A stretch of 64,000 bases of DNA from Cryptomeria japonica (taxonomy: Eukaryota; Streptophyta; Pinopsida; Cupressales; Cupressaceae), in assembly GCF_030272615.1 (NCBI RefSeq), contig NC_081413.1, positions 16,192,285 through 16,256,284 of the forward strand. Direction: 5' to 3'. Every line of letters begins with the position of its first letter. Position 1 is the stretch's first letter. Shown in pieces: positions 51,387-63,023 of the stretch. A model generated the notes under the pieces. The model worked only from the letters and a program-made list of their open reading frames with translations. It had not been told where the DNA came from and did not search any database. A program made the translations under genes and the position numbers.

Positions 51387-51634
51387 CTAACACACACTAT
51401 CCTCTCCCTTGGCTCTCGTGGTCCTAGGTGCAAGAGAAAAGTGTTAGTGACACTCAAAATTTTATCTTTTTAAGAGAGGCCTGCCAAGGGATCGATACTC
51501 TTGGGAACGACCTCGAGCGGTAAATCCTTCGAGCCGCTATAGAAATCAGGTGAGAGCGAAAGCTGTAGCCTTGGGTATAGCTGTTCCTACAGTGTAACTG
51601 GCCGAAAGGACAAATGGGCCCCACCACCAGTTAC
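51387..51634 (+). other. Conserved leader block with stem-loop potential (E3)
   Basis: Stems: ctaacac 51,387-51,393 with gtgttag 51,441-51,447; agcgg 51,516-51,520 with ccgct 51,534-51,538; ctgtag 51,563-51,568 with ctacag 51,587-51,592; gtaactgg 51,594-51,601 with ccagttac 51,627-51,634. The part from about 51,455 to 51,640 reads the same as E2. Confidence 0.5.
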
Positions 51635-52188
51635 AAGGCTCTTAAGTGAGTCACTGTAGAATGAACTTATGTCCAAAAACATCGAACATGACTAAACACC
51701 TTTAAGTAGTAGCCCACCCGTTCTATTGATTGAGGATATTTGAGGTATAATTTAGTGCAAGAGCATAGAAGGTTTTGCTCCCAAGATACTCACCATACAT
51801 ATTTCCTTGAGTAGAAACATAGCTTTTTGAAAAGTCACTTGTGGCTTGATAAAAGTGGTGACTCCCCCATCATAGGGATCATCTATTTGTTATGCTCGTG
51901 CAAGACTTAGTATATCACATCCTTACCTGCCACGGAGGGATTCATAAGGTATGTAGTACCAAAGTCGAAGAAATATCAAGATGTGGGCTAAATTTATCAC
52001 AACTGGCCATTTGACCTTAGGGATAAAAAGTGTTTGAAGTGTGTTCATTTTACAGACCTAGTGCGAATTGAGCCAACTTCAGGCTTTGGAAATACATCTT
52101 AAAATACATCTAAAGGAAGGGTCAAAAACAAGTCCAAGGATTGGGTTGATCTAGACCCATACTCATTTGTGCCCTTGAGGCTACAATC

Positions 52189-52716
52189 TTGTGTTTGTGT
52201 GCTTGCTTTGTTTTCTTGTCAAAGAAAAATCAGAAAATCAATCCCAAAAAAAAAAAAGTATTCATCCAACATCTGTCAACACAACCAAAAATACCAAAAA
52301 CAAAGTGCAAACAACACAAAGTCACAACTTTTATGACCATTCTTCACATCTTGCGAAAGAAGAAGTGTCATCAGAATATCACCTTGAAAAGGAGACCACT
52401 AAGCTCAAAGGCTTTAATCAAAAGGAGGAAATTCTTCTATCTAAATAGACAAATCTTTGTCTCACATAGAGTCTTTCTACATCGCATGCGTCTATACCTT
52501 CAAGGTAAAACAAACGAGTTTGATTCAGAATCATTGAATCGTAGAGCTTTTATGCAATATAGAGCTCTGAGTTATCACAAAAATCAAGGAGGAAAGATTA
52601 ATCCCAACTTCTTCCCAAACATCTGTATCACCTACAACACACCTCGAGAAGTGCCACCAACACCTGAAAGGGAAGAGATAGAGTTTGTCCCATTTGTAAC
52701 ACAAAGTTTTTATTGA
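52189..52716 (+). CDS. Upstream ORF in E3 leader, unknown product
   Basis: A 175-residue ORF ending 437 bp before gag. Its last 127 residues match the E2 upstream ORF. The start is rich in Cys and hydrophobic residues, followed by Lys/Arg-rich sequence; the end is acidic then FVPFVTQSFY. A second overlapping frame (52,191-52,448) is also open and also conserved in E2. No domain recognised. A real protein is possible, but conservation may simply reflect recent common origin. Confidence 0.4.
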   Translation: MCLCACFVFLSKKNQKINPKKKKVFIQHLSTQPKIPKTKCKQHKVTTFMTILHILRKKKCHQNITLKRRPLSSKALIKRRKFFYLNRQIFVSHRVFLHRMRLYLQGKTNEFDSESLNRRAFMQYRALSYHKNQGGKINPNFFPNICITYNTPREVPPTPEREEIEFVPFVTQSFY

Positions 52717-53153
52717 AGTTGAAAACATTTTCATCCATCATCTCACTCATACATCATCACTTCATCATCAATCCGTCCCAACTCTCAAAACATTAAGAGG
52801 TTCTTGTCCCAAGTTCTCTTTTAGATATTGCTTGAAATCAAACACATCGCATCACTTTTTAGATTGTTTCTACATCTAGGATAAGCTCATCCTAAGAGAC
52901 ACATCTACGCAGGTTAAAACTAGTTCATGAGTGAATCCTCTCATTACTAGGTAGTCAAAATCTGTAACACATCTCAGATTTCTCTACACCTTATCACATC
53001 CAAAATCATCAAAACAAACAAGCAATTCAAAGAAAGAATTCTGGTTACATTTACCTTTAGAGTGCTAGAGATCTACAATCCACTAATCATCCATCTTTCA
53101 TCGAACAACTCATCATCATCTTCAATCAACTTCAACACAAACTTGCAAACAAA

Positions 53154-56100
53154 ATGGCTCAAACCCGATCACGATCAAGGCAACGAGAAATAGAAATTGA
53201 GGAAGAAGAGGAAAACCTCAATGAATTTCAAGAAGCACTTGGAGGAAATGTAAATGATGAAAACCCAAGTAGTCCCACTCCTTCAACAATCGAAAGGGTT
53301 CAGCATAACCCTCACTTTAACAGATTATTTGATGAAATTCTCAGGAGCAATGCGGATGCTCACTTCTTAAGACTTGCTCAAGAAGGAGCCAAACTCCCCT
53401 CAGACTTTGATCTTGCCCAATTAAGACAAGCATCAGAAAGACAAAGTCGCCATGAGGAGGAAAGGCGTAGAGATCCCATCAGATATAACATCCCTCGAGG
53501 TAACCCACCACCTCCTCCTCCAAATGAAATGGAGATGTTGCGGCAACAAGTCGCGAATCTCGCCCAACAACTTCATAGTGGTGTTAAGACCAATCAATTT
53601 TCACTTAACGACATCTGTCCCTATCCGTTTGATAGGAATCTTTATATGCCACCCTTTCCACGCGGGTTTGAAACACCAAAATTCAAAAAATATAGAGGAA
53701 AAGGAGATCCCCGTGATCATGTCCGAGAATTTCATTCCGCTTGTCTTGAAGTGGCTTATGAGGACACATACCTAATGCGCCTTTTTCCCCAAAGCTTGGG
53801 AGGAACAACCACATCATGGTTTTCCCGACTACCAGGCGGCATTAGAACATTTGAGGAACTCATCCAGAAGTTCCTATCTCATTACTCCTATAATATTGAA
53901 CGCGACATCACCATGGCTGATCTATGCAATACCAAACAAAAACCAGGTGAATTATTCTCAATATTCCTGCAACGATGGCGCCAAATGTCTAGCAGACGTT
54001 CTCTTCAGTTACCTGAACGAGAACTAGTGGAAATTTTCATTTCCAACTTAAACGAAGAAATGGAATTTCACCTGGATGTCAAAGACACAGACTCTTTTAA
54101 TGATATGATCACCAAGGGTATAAAATGTGAACGGGCACTCATCAAAAAAGGACTCATCAAAATCTTTAATGAACCCAAAGATGGTCCTCGCCCGCGCTTC
54201 AATAGTGATAAACCAAACTTCTGGAACAAGAATAAGAATATCGTCAACGATGGGGTTGTGGATGCTCGAACTATCCAAAATGCACAACCTGTGGTTCGGT
54301 TTGCAGGACAAAATCCTCCACCTCAGAATAACACAAATGTTCCTTCCAATCAAGGTCGCATCACGTCTCATGATGAACCAAGACCTCGTCAGCAAAAACA
54401 GAAACGCACATACACTCCCTTAGGGGAACCCATTGAAACAGTGATGCGACAACTCATTTCTCAGAATTTGATCACTCTACCTAAGCTATCCAATTATGAG
54501 CCGCAAGTTAAACTGGCATGGTGGAGAGATACTAAACACTGTGAGTTCCATCAAGGAAGAGGACACAAGACAAGTAATTGTCACCGATTGAAAGATCTCA
54601 TTCAAGATCTTATTGATCGAGGAGAAATTGAGATTCAAGGACATGATCCAAAAATGACAAATAATGATCACCTGATGTTCAAAAATTCACTTCCATCACA
54701 AGATCAAAGGGGTCCTTCCACTTCCCGGCGAGGCATTGATACCACTGACTATACACAGGCTACGTATAACTACACTGTAAATCACCTGTATGATGCCAAT
54801 GAACAAGTTGCAACTATAACCTTCAAAATCCCACCTCAAATTGCAATGTTGTTACGCGTCGCAGCAAAGTCACCATCAAGGCAGCTCCACAAGGCACCAC
54901 CTCCGCCCCAAAGCAATATAATCTTGTGGAACAATTAGATAAAATGCCTGTGCTCATTTCCATTTTAGAACTATTGCGCCTATCGCCATCTCATAAAACA
55001 ATCTTGGATCAAGCACTCCAAGAAGCGTCAGTCCCTGCAAACCTGAACACGGACCAATTTCAAGCCATGGTTGGAAATCTAAAGTCGTCACCTTGTCTCA
55101 CTTTTTTCGAAAGTGACAACTCTTCTTTCCAACAACCTCATAATGCTTCGCTACACATTGAAGGCTTTGTCAACCAACATAGGATCAAGCGAGTCTTGAT
55201 CGATAATGGAGCAGGCCTAAACATTTGTACACTACAGTTGGTCACAGCATTGGGATATGCAATAGAATCAGTGGATCCTCGCAAGAAGATCACCATCAAG
55301 GCCTATGATGATGCAGAGCATTCATCCAAAGGAGCTGTGGTACTACCAATCCGAGTCGGTCCTGTGGTAAAGCACATAATTTGTCAGGTTCTGGACCTTC
55401 CTCTGCCATATAATCTATTGTTAGGGAGACCTTGGATACATGCCATGCAAGCTGTTCCATCTACCTACCATCAATGTATCAAGTTCCCACATAATGGTAC
55501 AGAGATCACAATCCTGGGCGATGCAAATCCCTTTGCATATTGCCATAATATCAACCATCAACCAGAGATTACTGTTCCTAATAATAGGGAAGCCATTTCC
55601 TCCACATCATATGTAAATCCCGCCTCTCTTGCCAGTTCAAACACTCCTATACCCAAGCAAGAAAAGCTTAAGATGAAAGTCGCAGAGGAAGGTCCTGGAG
55701 AATACAACTTGAGTCAGCTCTTTTGTGTGGGACAAATGCCCACTTCTCCTAGAACACATGGTAAACCACAGCAGTTACTCCAGCAACCACTAATCACGCC
55801 TGCATGTGCCTTAACACCTTTCATCCTTGGAAAGAGTCAAGAGGAAGAGACACAAGATGAGGACCTAGCAGAATGGATCTATAAAGATCCCATCACCACT
55901 GACAAACCGCAAGTTACACTTCCTACGGAACAGTATGGTAAAGGCCTCCTCATTATGCAAAGAATGGGGTATGATGGTCAGAGTGCTTTGGGATCCTACA
56001 AACAAGGACGACATGAACCGCTGCTGCCAGAGTTCAATCCCAAAGGTAATACTGGCCTAGGCTTTGAAAAAGAGATCCTTCCTAAACTCAGATTCAAAGG

Positions 56101-59100
56101 AAAACCCAGCAAACCATTTTGCCCACCTACTGCAAAGAGGACACCTTTCATAAACAAAGAACCATCAAAAACTATCCCCACTGCCCCATCGAGGCTCACA
56201 AACCCACCACAACCATCTACAATACCAATCATCCCACCAATCAAACCAGTAATCCCATTCGCAACAACCATCACATCAATAACACCAATAGCAGCAGCAA
56301 CTGTATCAGAACCCGCAGCAACATCTATGGCACCAGCCGTTCCAAAAGAAGCCACTAAGTCAACACTGCCGATACTTCCAGTGACAAATCCTTTAAATCC
56401 CATCACGGTTCCTGCAGCACCGATCACTACAAAGGTACATAAACCAATCACACCTACCGTGTTTAACTCCAAAGACATCCCAGTATGGTATAGCAATCGG
56501 ATGTTGGAAAGTGATTCAGAGACTGACTCACATGAGTGGGAATTTGATTCTGTACAACTTAACACTTCAGATGAGGAAGACACATCACCACCTCCGCCAC
56601 ACAAAGACATCCCTATTTACGGAGAAGCACAGATAAAGACCACTTGGGTACCTGAGCTGGAAACATCTTCCACAGACCCTACGTCTCATCCTACGCCTGA
56701 TTCTGACAGGGAGAGTACCATCAACGACCTTCACCACACTGTCTTAACCCTCACTGATACATCTCCTGCACTTAACTTAATCGATGAAGTAATGCCCATT
56801 ATCCACCCTGAACTCATCGAATGGAACCAACCAAATCCCCCATGTCTTGACCTCTTCCAGAACGATGAGGCTATCATTGACTTTTTGGAATTAAGGGATA
56901 ATCTACCAAGCGGGGATCACAAAGCTGGATTCGCCATTCAACTTAATAGCGCAGCATACTTCGGGGCGGATGCCAAACCCTTCAGCTGCAAAAATATAAC
57001 ATTAAAACATGGATCTTCTAGTGAAAACCACACTGTGGCACTGTTTGATCCGACAACAGTAAAAAGAAAGAGCGTATCCAACGGTGAAAACCTCTCTGAG
57101 GCGCCTGAGGATGAAGGGTTTGACATTCTCCCTGCTAGTACACAACAGGAATGATCAACTATTCTTATCAAGGAAACCAAAGAATACAATGTGGGGACTC
57201 CTGAAAACCCTCATATCATACATTTGGCATCTCTTCTCACTCCAGAGGAACAGTCTCAATTCATAGAGTTCTTTCAGCAGCGTCAGATCAACTTTGCATG
57301 GTCATATGCAGACATGCCTGGGCTTGATCCGGATTTAGTTATGCATCATCTCATAGTAGCAAAAGGAGCCAAACCTATCAAACAAAAGCTTCATAAAATG
57401 CATCCTCAGATTGCCGTGCTAGTCAAAACAGAACTCAAGAAACTCCTGGATGTTGGTTTCATTAGACCAATTGATTATGCAGAATGGATCTCCAACATTG
57501 TGCCAGTCGGCAAACCAAAAGGGGGCATCCGCATTTGTACAGACTTCAGAGATCTGAATAAAGCATGTCCTAAGGATGACTTCCCCTTACCAAATATCGA
57601 CATCATAGTGGATTTGACAACAGGACATGCCATGCTTTCACTCATGGATGGCTTTTCAGGATACAATCAAATAAAGATCGCACCAGAGGATCAACATAAG
57701 ACAGCCTTCACATGTCCATGGGGCACATATTGCCGGAATGTAATGCCCTTCGGTCTAAAGAATGCAGGAGCGACCTATCAAAGAGCAATGACCACCATCT
57801 TCCATGACATGATGCATACTATGATGGAAGATTATGTGGATGACTTACTAGCAAAATCACTTACTAGAGAAGGACATCTCCGCATCTTAGATAAAATTTT
57901 TGATAGACTGGAACAATACCATGTTCGACTCAACCCAAAGAAATGTATCTTTGGAGTGACCTCTGGGAAACTTCTAAGATACATTGTCTCAAGCAAAGGT
58001 ATTGAGGTCGATCCAACAAAGGTAAAAGCTATCATGGACATGCCACCTCCAAAGAATATCAGTCAGCTAAGGACATTACAAGGACAGCTTCAATCCATCC
58101 GAAGATTCATTGCACAATTGGCCGATAAGTGTCACCCATTTACACATCTGCTACACAAGAACATCCGCTTTCAGTGGGATGCCCGATGCTAGCAAGCATT
58201 TCAGACGCTTAAAGACCATCTCATGAATCCACCATTGTTGATGCCACCAGATCCAAGTAGACCGTTGTTACTTTATATCTCGGCAACAAGTACAGCATTG
58301 GGTGTACTACTGGCACAACATAATGCAGAAGGTAAAGAGTATGTTGTATACTACATCTCTCGCACACTGGTTGGCTATGAACTCAATTACACACCTATTG
58401 AGTGAGCTTGCCTAGCAGTAATCTTAGCAGCCACTAAATTGCGACACTATCTGTTGACACACAAGGTACAACTCATCGCAAAGATTGATCCACTCAAGTA
58501 CTTACTCAGCAAAGCAGCATTGACAGGTCGCTTGGCCAAATGGGTAATGATTCTAAGTGAATTTGACATCGAGTATGTGGAACATAAAGCTATCAAAGGT
58601 CAGGTTATTGCAGATCAGTTGGCCGATGCACCACTCATAGGCGATCATCCTCTCATTTCCAATTTTCCAGATGAAGAGATATTCATGATCACAGAAGCAC
58701 AGCCATGGAAATTATACTTTGATGGTTCATACACTAGGCATGGCTCGGGGGCAGGCATTCTATTTATCACACCTCAAGGTGATAGCATCCCGAAGTCTTA
58801 CAGGCTCACATTTCCATGCACAAACAACATAGCAGAGTATGAGGCTTTGATCACAGGACTCGGGCTAGCCATACAATGGAAATTAAAAGAACTACAAGTA
58901 TATGGCGACTCCCAACTGGTCATTCGACAAGCAACAGATGAGTATCAGACCAAGGATGATAAACTCATGCCATACAAACAAATGGTGGACAGTCTAAAGA
59001 CATCATTCACTACTATCACTTTTGAGCAGATACCAAGAGATCAGAATCAAGCTGCTGACGCCATGGCTACCATCGCATCTCTCCTAGATCTTCCACAAAA

Positions 59101-60457
59101 TTCAACACGCTATGAGTTCTTGGTAGAACAGCTTTGGATTCCCGCTTATGATATCCCTGAATCCGAAATGATATGTCGCCTTGTCGGTTCAGAATCCCCA
59201 TGGTATGGTGAGTTCTACACCTATCTTCGTGATCATACCCTTCCTCCCAACCAATCAAATAACCAACGAAAAACCTTCATTCGCCAAACTACTCGATATA
59301 CCATTATTGCTGAAACCCTATACCGACGTAGTCTTGATGGTACTCTCCTTCGATGTCTGGAACAGGATGAGATAACAAAGGTTTTGGAAGAGGTACATGA
59401 AGGAATTTGCGGGACTCACTCAAGTGGTCCATCACTAGCCAAGAAGATCATGCGAGCTGGATACTATTGGCCATCTATGGAAAAGGATTCCTACTACTTT
59501 GTCAGGAAATGCAAGAAGTGTCAAGTTCACGGTGACCTGATACATGCACCAGCACAGGAACTGCAACCAATCACAACACCATGGCCTTTTTGTCAATGGG
59601 GCCTTGACCTTGTGGGTAAGATTCATCCATCTTCATCCACTGGCCATAAATTCATTATTACCGCTACCGAATATTTCACAAAGTGGATCGAAGCTGTTCC
59701 ACTTACCCAAGTCACCGACAAGAAAATTGCCTCATTCATCCTCAACTACATCATCTGTCGGTATGGTGTGCCCATGTCCATCATCACAGATAACGGTCTT
59801 CCTTTCAAAAATCAGGATGTCCGCGAACTTTGTGAGAAATTTCATATCCAACACCGCTTTTCCACTCCCTATTACCCACAAGGCAATGGTCAGGCTGAAG
59901 CATCCAATAAAAACATACTGAGGATCCTAAAGAAGACAATCAATGATGTCGGCCGTGATTGGCATGTTCAATTAAATCCAGCGCTATAGGCATATCGAAC
60001 TAGCATTCGAACCCCTACAGGTGCAACTCCTTATTCATTGGTCTATGGTGCAGAAGCTATCTTGCCTATTGAGGTCGAGATACCATCATTACGGGTTTCT
60101 TTGCATAATCTCATCGATGATGAAGCATACAGAGTCTCACGTCTTCGGGACTTAGAGTTACTTGATGAGAAGCGACAAGCTGCATACAATCACCTCAAAG
60201 CCTATCAGCAGCGCATGAGTAGAAGCTACAATCACCGAGTTAGATCTTGTAAATTTGAGGTAGGTGATCTTGATCTATGAGAGAATCCTCGCAACCAACC
60301 AAACCGAGAACATCAGGGCAAGTTCGAATCAAACTGGCTGGGCCCATATGTTGTCACTGCTGTATTCGGGTCCGGGGCATATCAGTTGGCTACTTCAGAA
60401 GGAGAACCGCTTGCAGATCCAATCAATAGCATGCACCTCAAAAGGTTTTATACCTAA
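53154..60457 (+). pseudogene. gag-pol: E3 gag-pol polyprotein, six disabling changes
   Basis: Starts ATGGCTCAAACCCGATC, with an intact CGA at codon 5 where E2 has TGA. It has the same domains in the same order as E2. Defects relative to E2: loss of one A in an A-run near 54,828, which shifts frame; TGA for CGA at 57,152; TAG for CAG at 58,190; TGA for CGA at 58,403; TAG for TGG at 59,987; and TGA for CGA at 60,278. All five nonsense changes are C-to-T or G-to-A transitions. Reverse transcriptase keeps YVDD, the second RNase H keeps FDGS, AEYEAL and GDSQLV, and the integrase keeps its zinc site and D, D, E residues. It ends at TAA 60,455. Not translatable as one protein. Confidence 0.93.
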
Positions 60458-62000
60458 GGTGTACAGAGCATCAGGCTCCACTGCATATCAGAAAATACCA
60501 AAAACATTCAGAAAATGTCCTAAAGAAAATACAAAAACATTCAAAAAAGTAAAGAAAAATCATGCATCCAAACGGTGAACAACCACTCCGGTGGCACCTT
60601 GGGTAAGTGCGATGGTGAAAACCTGGCAAACAGGCGCCACTCGTAAGGGCTATAGCTACATTATCTTTTCAGACTCGTTGCGATCATATTCATGCACACA
60701 CACATCCATCCATCCCAACCATGGCTTGTTATTTGATCTGCAATTAAGATAGTACTCCATGCGTCTAGCATCCCACCTTTTCATAGTCAGGTCTACAAAC
60801 TGGGGGCAATACCCTTACCCTAGTGATGGAAGTGGATTCTACATTATCTTGTATATCATTATGCTCTTCATTCAGGCAATCATCAGAAAATATCAAAAAA
60901 AAAAAAAATTCACAAACAATACAAAATCCAAAAACATTCAAAAATGATTCACAAAATCCAAAAACATCGGAAAAACCATCGAAAATCACCCAAAAACATG
61001 ACAACACCTTGTACATATTTATCCGATCAGATACAAAATAAACATTGACAACTACTCACACACTGACCATTTACCAATCAAACCAACACAATCGACTTCA
61101 ACAATCCAAACCTGTCTTTTAACAAGGATGCATCCTTCCTTACCAAAACAAAGACAAAGTGACGTTTTCTTTGACAAGAAAATTCTGTTAGGCTATCAAA
61201 TGCTTGGTTGATTTGTGAGTACAATCGTTTGTTTATCGGTATCGACATCTTTCAGCATTGTTTTGTATCGTTTGCACATTAGTTCCGATGAAGTTCTGGG
61301 GCATGTACTAATGGTGTCTACGTGGGAAGTTCACTAAGCTACGTGATCTTATGCAAAATGCAGTCATAGATCACTACGGCTTGCTGACTACAGCGTATAC
61401 CTCGACCATATGGGCATGAACCATTACCAAGGATCCATATTCTTTATTCTTTATGTATATATTGTTTGTTTGCAGGTACAATGCTCTCCCTTTGGTTCCT
61501 CCTACCTCATCCAAACTGGATAAAGGTGTTATCTCTTAGTATGGTATGCACTTGTCTCAGGATATGATCAGCCTAAGATCAAGGAGGACGATCCAAGTCA
61601 TGCATGAACGGAGATAATCCTTGTCTGTTCCGCAAGCAATACTCTGGTCGACTTGACCCTTATATCAAGTCGTTTGTATTGACTTGCTATATTAAAATCC
61701 ATGAAAGAAATACTCAGGTCATCTTGAATCATTGTGTCAAGATGCTTGTATTCTCTTCCAACATTTTAAAGCTCAATGATGAAAATAGAGCACTATGGAT
61801 CGTCATTTCACCTCATCTGTTTATACATTTGCATTCCGTTGCATATCACCCATCCATTCATTCATATGTAGCATTTACATGCAAAAATAACTAAAAGCTG
61901 GTCTTGGATACAAATCACGACCGAGTACTCCGATACATCATCAATGCATCATGCAAAGTCTTACAAGATCTTGCATTCTTCGTGGTCATATCATCATTGC
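60458..62000 (+). other. E3 3' non-coding tail
   Basis: Matches the tails of E1 and E2, including the conserved actaatggtgtctacgtggg near 61,307 and the atggatcgtcattt stretch near 61,795. It has aaaaacattcaaaaa-type repeats at about 60,490-60,560 and 60,890-61,000. Similarity to E1 fades after about 61,960. Confidence 0.75.
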
Positions 62001-63000
62001 ATTTAGGTGCATCTTGCATTGCGACCATTCATGTCATGTTAAAAACTTAAACATTGCATATAGTTCATTGTTGACATTAGTTTTCATTAAAATCATTTGC
62101 ATCATTGCATCAATCATAAATAATTAGATCCATTCATGGGATTCAATTGTCTTTGATTGTATTAAATCATTTAATAAACATTCATTTCATATTAATTATC
62201 CATTATCATTTTATTGTCTTCATTTATCATCTGCATACATTTCTTTATAATTAAAAGGTGCATTCATTCATTACTAAGTATCTTATTATGCTCATCGTAA
62301 GCTTCATTCACCTTGCATTCATTATCATTACATTAAGGTGCAGATATTATACCCATTAGTTATTGTATCATCCCATTATCATTTGTACTTACAAACATAT
62401 TTAATGCATAAGACCATTTGTTTACAAAACATTGGTTCATACCATCTCATATATCCATTTTACGTATGCATTCATTTAAAACACATTATCATATAAACAT
62501 TTGCACTTTACATTTTGTTTATCCATATTGCATTCATTTGACAAACATCTAGATGCATATTCATACATAACATCATTCATTCAAACATCGTCACATAAAT
62601 CATCTTATCATTGCATCGCAATAGGAAACACCAAAAATCCTGTTCATACATCAAAGCATAAGCATATATCATCATGGCATTCCATACATAAAGCATTACA
62701 TCAAAATTCAAATACATCATATACATATAAACCTGCATTCATATGTCAGTATACAACATCATAAATCATCATAAAAACATGCATAAAAGAAACATCTCAT
62801 CAAATGCATACATGTACACATATACCTCTAAGCAATAAATCATCATCATGCATAAACATCCATCCATAATCACATGCATAATCATCACAATATGGGATCT
62901 CCTCATATATATCATCTCATATATCAGAGTACAATGAAGTCTACAAAATCGGCTGTCAAGAGCCATCCAAGATACAGTCCATCAATAGACAAAGATATAA
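62001..63000. other. CAT-rich non-coding stretch
   Basis: Dominated by cattcatt, atcatcat and gcatacat words with no clear unit length. Small ORFs here look like composition artefacts. It may be the downstream flank of the minus-strand gene or further E3 tail. Confidence 0.5.
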
Positions 63001-63023
63001 TACATATATGCAAAAATGCTCTC

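Larger units (their letters stand above)
48997..62000 (+). mobile_element. E3: Tat-like Ty3/gypsy element, 3' end not seen
   Basis: Plus-strand copy closely related to E2: 5' LTR, primer site, leader, gag-pol and 3' tail. The right boundary is uncertain. Similarity to the E1 tail persists to about 61,960 and no 3' LTR appears before the window ends. The tail is therefore either longer than in E2, possibly carrying the minus-strand gene at 63,024, or interrupted. Confidence 0.9.

Noticed and set aside
62501-62764. Small plus-strand ORFs in the CAT-rich stretch
   Set aside because: Composition is dictated by cat/tca words, with no domain and no homologue recognised.
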